A stretch of DNA of 64,000 nt from assembly GCA_018613055.1 (NCBI GenBank), contig JAGGQZ010000016.1, positions 60,026 to 124,025 of the forward strand, in the 5' to 3' direction. The notes under the pieces are model-generated. The model ran no database searches. It was not told the DNA's origin and worked only from the letters and a program-made list of their open reading frames with translations. The DNA comes from Chryseobacterium sp. ISL-80. Its GTDB lineage: Bacteria; Bacillota; Bacilli; Bacillales; Cytobacillaceae. A program made the position numbers and the translations under genes. Positions within the stretch are counted from its first letter, which is position 1, and each line of letters begins with the position of its first letter. Shown here one piece after another: positions 55,328 to 64,000 of this stretch.

Positions 55328-55747
55328 TTATACCGGCTGGACAATATAATCTAAAGGAGAGCGCACCTCAAATGCGCCTTTTTGCTCGATACCCTGATAA
55401 ATTCCGGGTATCTTGCTGAAATCCAGGCCTTTGAAAAGATCCGCGAACTCTTTCTGCTCATTTATATATACCCTTTTGCGGTGTCTGTATCCCGGATTTT
55501 TCAAAAGTGCTGCAAGTGCAACGAGATCCTTCATGAATACTTCCTTATTACCGGCTTTAAAGACTGGATTTTCAGTGAATGGAGTAATGCTCCCAACCAG
55601 CTCATCGAAATACCTAACATACAATACATGCAGGGTTTTCTCTCTGCCATCTTCTACAAAAGTGACTTCACTCCGGTTGAAAAAATCCTCTGAGGTGTTT
55701 GATTTTTCCTTTTCAAGTTCATAACCAACACATTGCTTTATAAGCAT
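55328..55747 (-). CDS. unknown protein between ypuI and scpB
   Basis: I do not recognise the family. The 139-residue soluble product begins MLIKQCVGYELEKEKSNTSE, with a beta-rich middle (VTFVEDGREKTLHVLYVRYF) and a basic stretch (GYRHRKRVYINEQKE). ATG 55747 has GGAGG six bases upstream, strong evidence that it is translated. B. subtilis has no gene here to my knowledge. It stands alone between ypuI and scpB. Confidence 0.7.
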   Translation of the reverse strand: MLIKQCVGYELEKEKSNTSEDFFNRSEVTFVEDGREKTLHVLYVRYFDELVGSITPFTENPVFKAGNKEVFMKDLVALAALLKNPGYRHRKRVYINEQKEFADLFKGLDFSKIPGIYQGIEQKGAFEVRSPLDYIVQPV

Positions 55748-55881
55748 GTTATTCCTCCCGTTGGACATTCATTCTTAAATCCTTATGTAGCAAGAAATGC
55801 TTTAAAGACTGTTCACCTTGAAAGCACTTCCCGGATGATTATTTTGATTTTATCATAAATTCCAAACTTTGTGCACAACTG

Positions 55882-56475
55882 CTATTGGTCCATATCCATC
55901 GTTTCCTGAAATTTCTCGAAAAATAGATCTGCATCATCCTGCAATTCATCTTCTTCAATATTTTCCGGCAGAGGCGGAAGTTCATTTATGTTTTTCAAAC
56001 CGAAGTAATCGAGGAATTCTTTTGTTGTTCCGTACAAAATGGCACGTCCTGTTCCTTCTGCCCTTCCCACTTCCTTGATCAGTGCGCGTGAAGAAAGCGT
56101 ATGAAGCGGCCTTTCGGTTTTTACTCCGCGGATTTCCTCGATTTCGGTGCGCGTAATCGGCTGTTTATATGCGACAATCGCCAGGGTTTCCAGCGCTGCC
56201 TGGGACAAATGGGCGGTACCAGGCGATTCAACCAGCTTCTTGAGGTAGTCAGCATGTTCTTTTTTTGTAGCTAGCTGATATACTCCTGCCAGTTGGACAA
56301 TGGTAATGCCGCGGTGTTCATCCTGGTCATAGTCACGCTGCAGTCCGGCAATGATTTCATTGGCCTGGATTTCATCAACCTCAAGCACAGAGGTGATTTG
56401 CTTAAGGCTCAAGCCTTCATCTCCAGCTGCAAAAAGCAGGCTCTCCAATATTCCTTTCCACTTCACAATTCCCAC
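55882..56475 (-). CDS. scpB: segregation and condensation protein ScpB
   Basis: Winged-helix kleisin-associated subunit of the SMC-ScpA-ScpB condensin that compacts and segregates origins. The 197-residue product begins [20 protein letters not shown], with [20 protein letters not shown] near residue 110 in the second winged helix and an acidic C-terminal tail. The start is GTG 56475 behind AAAGGAG. It is 4 bases downstream of scpA. Confidence 0.95.
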   Translation of the reverse strand: MGIVKWKGILESLLFAAGDEGLSLKQITSVLEVDEIQANEIIAGLQRDYDQDEHRGITIVQLAGVYQLATKKEHADYLKKLVESPGTAHLSQAALETLAIVAYKQPITRTEIEEIRGVKTERPLHTLSSRALIKEVGRAEGTGRAILYGTTKEFLDYFGLKNINELPPLPENIEEDELQDDADLFFEKFQETMDMDQ

Positions 56476-56479
56476 CGCT

Positions 56480-57223
56480 TTACTCCTTTCTGGCTGTCAT
56501 ATAAATTTCAGCAAAGTTTTGTTCCTGCTCGACATCGATTTCCTTCCGTTTGATCAGCTCAAGTATGGCCAGGAACGTAACGACAATATGCTCCCGGTCA
56601 GCTTCAGGGAACAAATCATTGAATTTTTTCCTTGTTCCGCTTTCTTTCAGGAAGGTCATGACCTCGTCCATTCTTTTTTCAATCGATATTTCCTGCCGCG
56701 CGATCTTGGTGGACATCGGCCTTTGGAGCTTTTTCCTCCTTAAAAGCTTCTGAAAAGCACCCAGCATATCATACAAAGAGATATCAAGATCAGCGTTATC
56801 GCTCTTACCATCATTTGAGTACTCAGTAAGATCACTCGGAGGCTTCGTGTACATGAGCCCTCTTTCCTCTTCAAGTGACTTCAAATCACTGGCAGCCTCT
56901 TTGAATTTTTTATATTCAATCAATCTCTCGACAAGCTCGTTTCGGGGATCATCTTCCTGATCGAAATCAAATTCATCGTCCAGCTCTTCTTCATGCTTTG
57001 GAAGCAGCATTTTGCTTTTGATTGCCAAAAGTGTTGCTGCCATAACAAGGTACTCACTTGCCACATCAAGCTGCAATTCCTTCATCGCATGAATATACAT
57101 CAAATATTGTTCTGTGATTTCCGCTACCGGTATATCGTAAATATCAATCTCCAAAGTATTGATTAAGTGCAGAAGTAAATCTAACGGACCTTCAAAGGCC
57201 TCGATCTTCACGTTATATTGCAT
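56480..57223 (-). CDS. scpA: segregation and condensation protein ScpA
   Basis: Kleisin that bridges the SMC heads. The 247-residue product has the N-terminal SMC-neck domain ([30 protein letters not shown]), an acidic middle ([15 protein letters not shown]) that binds ScpB, and a C-terminal winged helix ending [11 protein letters not shown]. Of two adjacent ATGs, 57223 is chosen, six bases from GGTGG; 57226 is also possible. Confidence 0.95.
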   Translation of the reverse strand: MQYNVKIEAFEGPLDLLLHLINTLEIDIYDIPVAEITEQYLMYIHAMKELQLDVASEYLVMAATLLAIKSKMLLPKHEEELDDEFDFDQEDDPRNELVERLIEYKKFKEAASDLKSLEEERGLMYTKPPSDLTEYSNDGKSDNADLDISLYDMLGAFQKLLRRKKLQRPMSTKIARQEISIEKRMDEVMTFLKESGTRKKFNDLFPEADREHIVVTFLAILELIKRKEIDVEQEQNFAEIYMTARKE

Positions 57224-57411
57224 CATTTCCCACCAAAACTCCTATATTGAACTGCATCATTATATAAGTATAGTAGATTCACCTCATGTTATCCATCACA
57301 AATTTAGAGACAGCTCCGGGAAGAAATCCGCAAGCGCCCAAACCATTTCCTTTGATGCTGCATATGCTGAAAATGTATATTAGGCTATTTCACTATTAGG
57401 AGGTATGTTAA

Positions 57412-57507
57412 ATGTCTGATGGTAAAGGCTATGGCTACGGAGCAGGATTTGCTTTAATTGTCGTGCTTTTCATTTTGCTCATCATCGTTGGTGCAGCGTG
57501 GCTATAA
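57412..57507 (+). CDS. YjcZ-family small sporulation membrane peptide
   Basis: Thirty-one residues: a glycine/tyrosine-rich head (MSDGKGYGYGAGFAL) and one membrane helix (IVVLFILLIIVGAAWL). This is the usual form of the YjcZ family of small sporulation-associated proteins. The ATG follows TTAGGAGGTATGTTAA, a full ribosome-binding site, and a terminator lies 27 bases past the stop. It is divergent from scpA. Too short for routine gene finding. Confidence 0.9.
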   Translation: MSDGKGYGYGAGFALIVVLFILLIIVGAAWL

Positions 57508-57533
57508 AAACCAGGCCACTGTAAAAATTGTGG

Positions 57534-57558
57534 AATGCCCGGCTAAAGCCGGGCATTT
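57534..57558 (+). terminator. terminator after the YjcZ-like gene
   Basis: Stem AATGCCCGGCT/AGCCGGGCATT with a 3-base loop, then TTCCTCTTT on the plus strand. Confidence 0.92.
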
Positions 57559-57639
57559 TCCTCTTTAAATCGCCTTTCCATGCTACGGACAGGTGAAATA
57601 TATGCTAAGCTATTGTTAGTTGATTGGGGGGGGTTTTTC

Positions 57640-58164
57640 ATGACTAAGTATCCAGCTTCCTATATACAATATCTCGCCCATTTCCATGGAGACAGGGATT
57701 ATTTTGAATGCCATGAAATTCTGGAGGAATATTGGAAAGCAACAGATGCTGGCAATAAACAATCGATCTGGGTCGCACTGATTTTGCTGGCTGTTTCTAA
57801 TTACCACCATCGCCGGAAAAACTTCTCAGGGGCATTACGGACTTTAAGTAAAGCAATCGAGCTATTTGCGGCAGACATGCAGGCCATCCGCCGCTTGGGA
57901 ATAGACCCAGAGCTATTGATCGAATCTCTCGGGAAAAGAAGAAAAAACCTGCTCAACAAGGTGCCATATACAAGCTTCAATCTGCCGATATTTGACGCCG
58001 AACTGAAAAAGCTTTGCCTTGAAGAATGCAAACAGAATGGTTTCACATGGGGAATGACAAGTGATATGGACAATCCAGACTTGATCCACAGGCATTCAGC
58101 AAGGGATCGAAGCGAAGTGATCTCCGAGCGCAAGATGGCCCTGGAGGAAAGAAAAAACAGGTAG
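57640..58164 (+). CDS. ypuF: YpuF-like protein (DUF309)
   Basis: Function unknown. The 174-residue soluble helical product begins MTKYPASYIQYLAHFHGDRD and carries the DUF309 signature FHGDRDYFECHEILEEYWK with conserved His and Glu residues that look like a metal or catalytic site. ATG 57640 follows a run of eight G. The length equals that of B. subtilis YpuF, which also lies between scpA and ribT. Here it is on the plus strand, opposite to both. Confidence 0.88.
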   Translation: MTKYPASYIQYLAHFHGDRDYFECHEILEEYWKATDAGNKQSIWVALILLAVSNYHHRRKNFSGALRTLSKAIELFAADMQAIRRLGIDPELLIESLGKRRKNLLNKVPYTSFNLPIFDAELKKLCLEECKQNGFTWGMTSDMDNPDLIHRHSARDRSEVISERKMALEERKNR

Positions 58165-58187
58165 TACCATATAGCTTCAAAATAAAA

Positions 58188-58585
<398 letters not shown>

Positions 58586-58804
58586 TCATTGTGGTTTGAC
58601 AGTAATAAATGGAATGATACCAACACCATTTTTTCCATTTTCCTTCTAATTTAAACCTTCGCTACTCCTGACCGAGTACCGCAAAATCAAATGTTATTCA
58701 CCATTTTGATATTATATGTTTTTCTGCATTTTCTGGTTCTTATATAAATTGAATTGATATAATCATACATAATCCGGGCTGATACTTCAAATTTTTTCTG
58801 CGTT

Positions 58805-58900
58805 CTATTGTCCCGGCACAATAAAAAACCAGTAGTAGGCTCCCCACCCGATTGACATCAATAGCAATAACAGAAACAATAGCCAGTTGTTCTTTTTCAT
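58805..58900 (-). CDS. 31-residue membrane peptide
   Basis: MKKNNWLLFLLLLLMSIGWG followed by AYYWFFIVPGQ: two basic residues, then one long hydrophobic helix. GGAGG lies eight bases before the ATG, which is the reason to call it. The gap of 425 bases between ribT and lysA holds nothing else I can support. Function unknown; it resembles small spore- or stress-induced membrane peptides in form only. Confidence 0.65.
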   Translation of the reverse strand: MKKNNWLLFLLLLLMSIGWGAYYWFFIVPGQ

Positions 58901-58981
58901 AAGGAATCCCTCCAATCTGTTATTCTACAATAAGACCGGGATTTTAGCCAATTTTATATAGAACCTTATGAAACAGCTAAA

Positions 58982-59003
58982 AAAGCTGCGGAAACGCAGC
59001 TTT
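58982..59003 (-). terminator. terminator after lysA
   Basis: Perfect stem AAAGCTGCG/CGCAGCTTT with a 4-base loop, followed by TTTTAG on the minus strand and touching the lysA stop. Confidence 0.9.
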
Positions 59004-60321
59004 AACTGTTAACCTTTTCTTTAAGCGGAAGATCCAATTTTACCATATCCTCATATGTTTCACGGCGAACAACCAGGGTCTCTTTCGAATCTTCGAGAAA
59101 TACGACTGCTGGTCTTGGAAGGCGGTTATAGTTGTTTGCCATTGAATACCCATATGCTCCCGTACAAAAAACTGCTAGGATGTCCTGGTTACCAGACATT
59201 GGCAGCGGCAGGTCCCAGATTAGCATATCCCCCGATTCACAGCATTTTCCTGCGATCGAAACTGTCTCCTCAGGCTTATCCATTACTCTATTCGCAAGGA
59301 CTGCCTCGTACTTGGCCTGATACAATGCCGGGCGAATATTGTCACTCATCCCGCCGTCGACCGCCACATACTTACGGACATTTGGAACATCCTTCTTTGA
59401 CCCTATGCGGTAAAGGGTGGTACCAGCATCTCCTACAAGCGAACGTCCCGGCTCGATCCAGATTTCCGGCATTTTCATTGAATATCGGGAAGCCTGCTTT
59501 TTCACCTCAGCAATTATTTCTTCCACATATTGCGCCGCGGGAATAGGATCATCTTCATCTGTATAACGGATCCCAAAGCCACCGCCAAGATTAAGAACCG
59601 TGGATTCGAAGGATAGTTCATTTTTCCATTGATGCAATTTTTCAAAGATTTTCCGAGCAGCAAGAATGAACCCTGTCGTTTCAAAGATTTGTGAACCTAT
59701 GTGGCAATGCAATCCCAGCACATCGATCAGTTTTTCTTCGAGAGAAATGCGCATCGCCTCATCAGCCTGTCCATTCTGTAAATCGAAGCCAAATTTAGAG
59801 TCTTCCTGACCTGTTAAAATATAGTCATGTGTATGTGCTTCAATTCCAGGTGTAACCCTTAATAAAACTTTGGTGGCCGTGTTCTTTTCCTTGCAAATAT
59901 CCTTCAGCATGTCAAGCTCATAAAAATTGTCAACCACAATGCAGCCAATATTGTGCTCGATCGCCATGACCAGCTCTTCATGGCTTTTATTATTTCCATG
60001 AAAATGGATTTTTTCTGTCGGAAATCCGGCTGCAAGTGCAGTGTACAGCTCTCCTCCAGAAACGACATCAAGCGAGAGGTTTTCTTCGGCAGCCAATTGA
60101 ACCATCGCCACAGTTGAAAAAGCTTTGCTGGCATATGCTACTTGAGCTGTAATCCCAGCATTCTCAAAAGTTCTTTTAAAAGCTCTTGCCCGTTCCCTGA
60201 TCAAAGCCACATCATAAACATAAAGCGGGGTTCCATATTTTTCAGCCAGTTGGACTGTATCTACACCGCCAATCTCCAAATGTCCCAGTCGGTTAGTCTT
60301 TGCCGTTCCATGAAATTCCAT
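59002..60321 (-). CDS. lysA: diaminopimelate decarboxylase
   Basis: Last step of lysine synthesis, PLP-dependent. The 439-residue product has the PLP lysine in VAYASKAFSTVAM near residue 63, HCHIGSQIF, LNLGGGFGIRY, EPGRSLVGDAG and the active-site cysteine in GKCCESGDML. ATG 60321 lies a few bases after GGGGACAAC. It stands between the spoVA operon and the rib/scp region, as in B. subtilis. Diaminopimelate is also the cortex and wall cross-link, so the enzyme competes with wall synthesis. Confidence 0.97.
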   Translation of the reverse strand: MEFHGTAKTNRLGHLEIGGVDTVQLAEKYGTPLYVYDVALIRERARAFKRTFENAGITAQVAYASKAFSTVAMVQLAAEENLSLDVVSGGELYTALAAGFPTEKIHFHGNNKSHEELVMAIEHNIGCIVVDNFYELDMLKDICKEKNTATKVLLRVTPGIEAHTHDYILTGQEDSKFGFDLQNGQADEAMRISLEEKLIDVLGLHCHIGSQIFETTGFILAARKIFEKLHQWKNELSFESTVLNLGGGFGIRYTDEDDPIPAAQYVEEIIAEVKKQASRYSMKMPEIWIEPGRSLVGDAGTTLYRIGSKKDVPNVRKYVAVDGGMSDNIRPALYQAKYEAVLANRVMDKPEETVSIAGKCCESGDMLIWDLPLPMSGNQDILAVFCTGAYGYSMANNYNRLPRPAVVFLEDSKETLVVRRETYEDMVKLDLPLKEKVNS

Positions 60322-60420
60322 GTTGTCCCCTCATCCCTTGCCAAAATATTCATTTCCTTCAAAGCATCTTTTCACAATGTTCGATTATTTCAAATGAATC
60401 CTTCATCAAATAAACAAAAA

Positions 60421-60443
60421 GACAGTTCATTTGATGAACTGTC
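60421..60443. terminator. terminator after spoVAF
   Basis: Perfect ten-base stem GACAGTTCAT/ATGAACTGTC with a 3-base loop, then TTTTTGTTT on the minus strand. Confidence 0.93.
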
Positions 60444-60524
60444 TATTTATTTTTTTCACTTTAAGTCTTTAGTAAATTAAAAACACTTTACCACAATTCA
60501 TGGCAACGCGCAATTGTAATATCG

Positions 60525-62003
60525 TCAAGAGTTTGAAGGCTGTTTAAAGCGATTCCTTGCATGCACAATGCTTGGACGGATTTTCGAGCCAGGAACGGTC
60601 CTTCTTATCAAAATCTGCGTAAAAGCAATCGGATGGAAAGGAATAAATGGCCACAGATAAGGTGTATTCAATGATTTAATATGGACCAGAAACAAGAGCC
60701 AAAAGGTTGTTCCGAGCATAAACCCCGGGACATGGAATATGGCCGTCACGATCAGCAGAAACACCCTTCCTATTTTGTTCGCAACACTCAACTCATAACT
60801 AGGCGTCGCATATGTACCGATTGCGGCTACAGCGACATACAGTATGACTTCAGGCACGAACATTCCGACATCGATGGCGATTTGTCCAATCAGGACGGCA
60901 GCTATCAATCCCATCGCTGTTGATAACGGTGTCGGTGTATGGATGGCCGCCATCCTCAGGAACTCGATGCCGCCATCTGCCATCATGATTTGCAGGAAGA
61001 CCGGTATATTGGAATCTTCATTAGGCCCGATGAAAGATATTTTTTCAGGCAGCAAGTGTGGATTCTGCACAAATAAATACCATAAAGGCAAGAGAAGCAG
61101 AGAGGCAAGGACCCCCAGGAATCGCACCCAGCGGACCATTGTTCCGACCGCAGGTGACTGCCTGTACTCTTCAGCATGCTGAAGATGATGGAAATAGGTC
61201 GTTGGTGTGATGATGACACTTGGGGAAGTGTCAACATAAATAAGGATATGTCCCTCGAGCAGATGGGTAGCGGCGACATCTGCACGTTCTGTGTACCTGA
61301 CGAGAGGATATGGATTATAGCCTTGCTTTACCAGAAATTCTTCAATTGTTTTATCGGCCATCGTAATTCCATCGATTTTAATCGTATTGAGTTCTTTTTT
61401 GATAGCATCGATCATTCCTGGATTTGCAATATCTTTAATATAGCCAAGGGCAACATCCGCTTTAGACCTTTCGCCAATCTTCATCATCTCAAAACGAAGA
61501 TTTTCATCCCTGATCCTTCGTCGGGTCAACGCCGTATTGACGATGATATTTTCGACAAAACCATCACGGGACCCGCGCACTACCTTTTCAGTATCTGGCT
61601 CCTGAGGCTGTCTTCCCGGATAGCTCCGGACATCCACAACCAGTCCGGACGCTTCCCCTTCAACCATAATGACAATCAAACCTGAAAGGACCTGGTCGAC
61701 GAGTTCATCCATTGTTTTGATTTTTTCAACAGATTGATGGGTAATCCGGTTTTCTACAATGGCCTGCAAATGGGTCGAAAGCTTCTCATTATCATTGATA
61801 TCCACCAATTCTTCAACGATATGTACGATGAAGCTAGTATCACACAACCCGTTTACATAGTAAAAGTGAACATCCTTTTTCAGGATTTTCAGCTTCCTGA
61901 CACCCAGGTCAAAGCTATCCCCCAGGCCGACCTTCTCTTTCATGTACTTTTCAGCTTCGTCCAGCGATAGCGGGATTGGCTGCTTGTCATTCTTCTTTGG
62001 CAT
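60525..62003 (-). CDS. spoVAF: SpoVAF, GerA-family spore membrane protein
   Basis: The 492-residue product is a GerAA-type protein: an N-terminal soluble domain (about 1-290) and five or so C-terminal helices, ending in a basic tail ([18 protein letters not shown]). In B. subtilis it speeds germination with FigP rather than binding germinants. ATG 62003 follows AAAGGAG, and the longer frame starts inside that site. The start overlaps the end of spoVAEA by 17 bases. Confidence 0.95.
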   Translation of the reverse strand: MPKKNDKQPIPLSLDEAEKYMKEKVGLGDSFDLGVRKLKILKKDVHFYYVNGLCDTSFIVHIVEELVDINDNEKLSTHLQAIVENRITHQSVEKIKTMDELVDQVLSGLIVIMVEGEASGLVVDVRSYPGRQPQEPDTEKVVRGSRDGFVENIIVNTALTRRRIRDENLRFEMMKIGERSKADVALGYIKDIANPGMIDAIKKELNTIKIDGITMADKTIEEFLVKQGYNPYPLVRYTERADVAATHLLEGHILIYVDTSPSVIITPTTYFHHLQHAEEYRQSPAVGTMVRWVRFLGVLASLLLLPLWYLFVQNPHLLPEKISFIGPNEDSNIPVFLQIMMADGGIEFLRMAAIHTPTPLSTAMGLIAAVLIGQIAIDVGMFVPEVILYVAVAAIGTYATPSYELSVANKIGRVFLLIVTAIFHVPGFMLGTTFWLLFLVHIKSLNTPYLWPFIPFHPIAFTQILIRRTVPGSKIRPSIVHARNRFKQPSNS

Positions 62004-62565
62004 AGAATCCGCTCCTTTCAAGGATGATTTCCACTGCTTTCTTCGTGATGGGAGAACCTATTTTATAATGATCACGTCTGGCCATTTTGCCGATATCGCC
62101 TATCCCGATGATCAACGGGACATCAAGCTTGTCCAGACAATAAACTGTATCTCCATTGATCCTTCCCATTTCCAACTCTGGAAGGCCATGTTTATCGACA
62201 CCATAGGGAGTGAGTTCACCATCCCGGTCGATGCAAAAATCCACCCTGCTCCATTCTTCCATATGCGTTTTCGAGGCAACCGCGATCACGCCAAGAACCT
62301 GAATGTCCTCATGCTCAGCTACGTATTTCATTGCCTTTTCTCCTGCTCCTTCTCCAAGAAAGCCGCTATCATCAAACATGACCAGGACCGGGTCCTTGGC
62401 GGCTTTTTTAATCAACTTAACAAGGTGAGGTCCGGAAAGGACGGAAGGGTTCCCGTGAGAAAGAGAAATGCACCGTCCGCCAATATCAGCAGCAACACGC
62501 TCAACAGCTCGCCGTGCATAGTCATCACCATCTGTAATTAGGATTACCTTCCTTGTCTCGGCCAT
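61987..62565 (-). CDS. spoVAEA: stage V sporulation protein AEA
   Basis: Soluble 192-residue spore protein starting [20 protein letters not shown], with [38 protein letters not shown] and [16 protein letters not shown] as conserved blocks. Part of the SpoVA system linked with dipicolinic acid handling, though not essential for it. ATG 62565 follows AAAGGA; an earlier ATG nine codons up has no good site. It directly follows spoVAB. Confidence 0.94.
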   Translation of the reverse strand: MAETRKVILITDGDDYARRAVERVAADIGGRCISLSHGNPSVLSGPHLVKLIKKAAKDPVLVMFDDSGFLGEGAGEKAMKYVAEHEDIQVLGVIAVASKTHMEEWSRVDFCIDRDGELTPYGVDKHGLPELEMGRINGDTVYCLDKLDVPLIIGIGDIGKMARRDHYKIGSPITKKAVEIILERSGFYAKEE

Positions 62566-62594
62566 TATTTGCCGTCCTTTCTCTTTCCTCATTT

Positions 62595-63017
62595 TTATCG
62601 CCCTACAAAGTAAATCCAGTGAAACAATGACCCGAATACTTTTCCAAGCACAATGGCCATCAGCAAAGTCTCAAGCTTGTCATCAACCCGCACCCTTTTT
62701 GCCAGGATAGGCAGTACGTTCAAAACTTCTGTTAACGCGGCTGCCAGCATCCCGACAAATATGCCCCCGGCGAGTCCAAGAGGAATGGTGACGTAAGGAG
62801 AAAAGCTCAACACAGGGTCCCTTAAACTTCCGGCTGTTCCCAGCAAAGCACCAAGGACAACAGCCCATTCGTACCAGGAAATCAGCTTCATCGTCTTCGT
62901 GAGCTGCGTAAGCCTGGGAATCACTCCAAGAACCGACAAGAATGCAACAAAGCCCGATCCTACTGCAAGCCCGCTAGCCAGCCCGATAAGAATAATGAAC
63001 AAGATTTTAATCGTCAT
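62595..63017 (-). CDS. spoVAB: stage V sporulation protein AB
   Basis: The 140-residue product has about four predicted helices, starting [20 protein letters not shown] and containing [18 protein letters not shown]. It overlaps the end of spoVAA by 11 bases. In B. subtilis it is followed by spoVAC, AD and AEB; here it is followed at once by spoVAEA. Confidence 0.93.
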   Translation of the reverse strand: MTIKILFIILIGLASGLAVGSGFVAFLSVLGVIPRLTQLTKTMKLISWYEWAVVLGALLGTAGSLRDPVLSFSPYVTIPLGLAGGIFVGMLAAALTEVLNVLPILAKRVRVDDKLETLLMAIVLGKVFGSLFHWIYFVGR

Positions 63018-63624
63018 CGAGATGTTTCACACTTTCCTTGTTTTCATGCAGAATGACATATTGATCAAGTGATTGCTGATAATTGAACATTTCAACCTCA
63101 AGCGGGCTCGGTTCTTCATTTAGCCGCTTTTTAAAAACATGATTAAAAAATAGGATCATGCCTACACCGATGCCGATTGAATAAGGAATCTGGAATAACA
63201 GCGGCTTTGCGACTTCTTTTCCCGTCATTATAAAATAGAGCCGCTCATGCACCATTTGCATGCTGACATCTTCATGGAAATTCATGATGGTTAACGCTGC
63301 ACCGAAAAACAACAAAAACCACACAAGAATGAAAAATGGAATCGACATTCCTTTTTTCTTGTAAATCACCTCAATAATCGTTTGAGCCGGCCCAACAGCC
63401 TGGATTTCATGATCCGGATATATCCCCGTAATGAAATGAATCACCTTCATTACATCGATGATGTGGATATGATCCTTTGGCGAGATCCTTTTGACTTGAA
63501 GCGATGCCAGGTCTTGATATATATCTTCGCTGGCAATGATCTGCGCAATATCCTTCAATAAAAGTGATTCCTCAGGCTTGACCTGTACGCGATTCCGCAT
63601 GCGGATATAAATCGTTTTTTCCAT
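63007..63624 (-). CDS. spoVAA: stage V sporulation protein AA
   Basis: The 205-residue product begins MEKTIYIRMRNRVQVKPEES, a beta-rich soluble N-terminal domain (about 1-90) followed by two predicted membrane helices (about 97-115 and 145-165) and a polar tail. ATG 63624 has GGAAGTG upstream and gives the B. subtilis length; the TTG six codons earlier lies in that site. It is the first gene of the spoVA operon. Confidence 0.93.
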   Translation of the reverse strand: MEKTIYIRMRNRVQVKPEESLLLKDIAQIIASEDIYQDLASLQVKRISPKDHIHIIDVMKVIHFITGIYPDHEIQAVGPAQTIIEVIYKKKGMSIPFFILVWFLLFFGAALTIMNFHEDVSMQMVHERLYFIMTGKEVAKPLLFQIPYSIGIGVGMILFFNHVFKKRLNEEPSPLEVEMFNYQQSLDQYVILHENKESVKHLDDD

Positions 63625-63661
63625 CAGATTCACTTCCAACACAGTGTTTTCCTCGTATATT

Positions 63662-63691
63662 TAGTATGTATTGCTGTGTGCTTTTCATGAA
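63662..63691 (-). promoter_or_regulatory. likely sigma-G-type promoter of spoVA
   Basis: Minus-strand CATACTA (63668-63662) is a very good sigma-G/F -10. A weak TTCATG lies 17 bases upstream as -35. The start codon is about 38 bases downstream. Confidence 0.5.
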
Positions 63692-63761
63692 GTCCAATAA
63701 TTGGTTAAGATCGGGTGCTTAATTGATTCGGGATCTTGATTTTTTGGGGTGGAATGGTGCC

Positions 63762-64000
63762 GGGGTTATTGGTGTCCTGTATGGTGTTTTGGAGCTCCAA
63801 TCATAGTTATTGGTGTACTGTTTTCCCAGTTTCTGGTGTTTAAGGGCACCAATCGGCTTTATTGGAGACTCATTTTCCCAGTTTCTGGCGTTTTGTGATA
63901 CCAATCGGCTTTATTGGTATACTGTTTTTCCAGTTACTGGTGTTTTGTAACACCAATCAGCTTTATTGGTGTACTGGTTTCCCAGTTTCTGGTGTTTAAG
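63762..64000. repeat. tandem array C, about five units of 52 bp, continues past the window
   Basis: TTATTGG boxes near 63766, 63807, 63859, 63911 and 63963; the last four are exactly 52 apart and the first step is 41. Units share TTATTGGTGTACTG, CCCAGTTTCTGG and ACACCAATCGGCT. Junctions form CCAAT/ATTGG inverted repeats with a 7-base loop, up to eight bases long (ACACCAAT/ATTGGTGT). It is the same family as array A. The array is upstream of the spoVA promoter and is cut by the window end. Confidence 0.95.

Noticed and set aside
57640..58164. Plus-strand ypuF as a shadow of the minus-strand frame 57801-58205
   Set aside because: The plus-strand product has the DUF309 signature, a G-rich start site and the expected length, so the minus-strand frame is the shadow.
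63719..63904. 61-residue minus-strand reading frame
   Set aside because: It lies mostly within array C and its repeated residues follow the DNA repeat. There is no ribosome-binding site.

Overview
The window is a stretch of chromosome from an endospore-forming, low-GC Bacillaceae bacterium. The evidence is a near-continuous match in gene order to the Bacillus subtilis segment aroB-aroF-cheR-ndk-hepT-menG-hepS-mtrB-folE-hbs-spoIVA through der, fni, cmk, sleB, gudB, recQ, fer, serA, sigX, resABCDE, dacB, scpAB and lysA to spoVA. The window also carries many sporulation genes (spoIVA, yphB-like YIEGIA, ypeB-sleB, cotJABC, spmAB, dacB, spoVA) and an FMN riboswitch. Nearly every gene is on the minus strand. 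Plus-strand exceptions are ypzI, ansA, cotJABC, fer, serA, a small YjcZ-like gene and ypuF. No rRNA, tRNA, CRISPR array, prophage or intact transposase was seen.

Layout. 1-7.8 kb: the end of the aromatic pathway (aroB, aroC), chemotaxis methyltransferase cheR, ndk, the menaquinone side-chain and head-group genes hepT-menG-hepS, TRAP (mtrB) and folE. 7.9-14 kb: nucleoid protein hbs, spore-coat ATPase spoIVA, lipoprotein yphF, yphE, gpsA and der. 14-21 kb: the YIEGIA membrane cluster, ypzI, fni, the S1-like protein, plsC, cmk, ypfB and the c-di-GMP flagellar brake. 21-28 kb: germination genes ypeB-sleB, prsW, ansA, a MITE-like element, ypdA and gudB. 28-38 kb: a mecA paralogue, a CarH-like B12/MerR regulator, ypbG, an unknown membrane protein, a CBS protein, cotJABC, ypbF-E-D, recQ, ypbB and fer. 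38-43 kb: FMN riboswitch plus ribU, serA, a PHP phosphatase and a LysM/M23 peptidase. 43-52 kb: rsiX-sigX, the ResDE two-component system, the cytochrome c maturation genes resABC and rluB. 52-58.6 kb: spmAB, dacB, ypuI, an unknown gene, scpAB, a YjcZ-like peptide, ypuF and ribT. 58.8-64 kb: a 31-residue membrane peptide, lysA and a shortened spoVA operon.

Functional links. ResDE is expected to control resABC, which builds cytochrome c, while hepS/hepT/menG make the menaquinone that feeds the same respiratory chain. SigX sits under its own ECF-type promoter, with its anti-sigma factor translationally linked. SpoIVA, YIEGIA, CotJ, SpmAB, DacB, SleB/YpeB and SpoVA cover coat and cortex formation and germination.

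The most unusual feature is a family of intergenic tandem arrays at 2531-3175, 44871-45131 and 63762-64000. All three have a 52-bp period, and nearly every repeat junction carries an inverted repeat with a 7-nt loop. Two arrays share sequence; the third has unrelated arm sequences but the same geometry. Two lie between the terminator of one operon and the promoter side of the next. I do not recognise them as a described repeat family.
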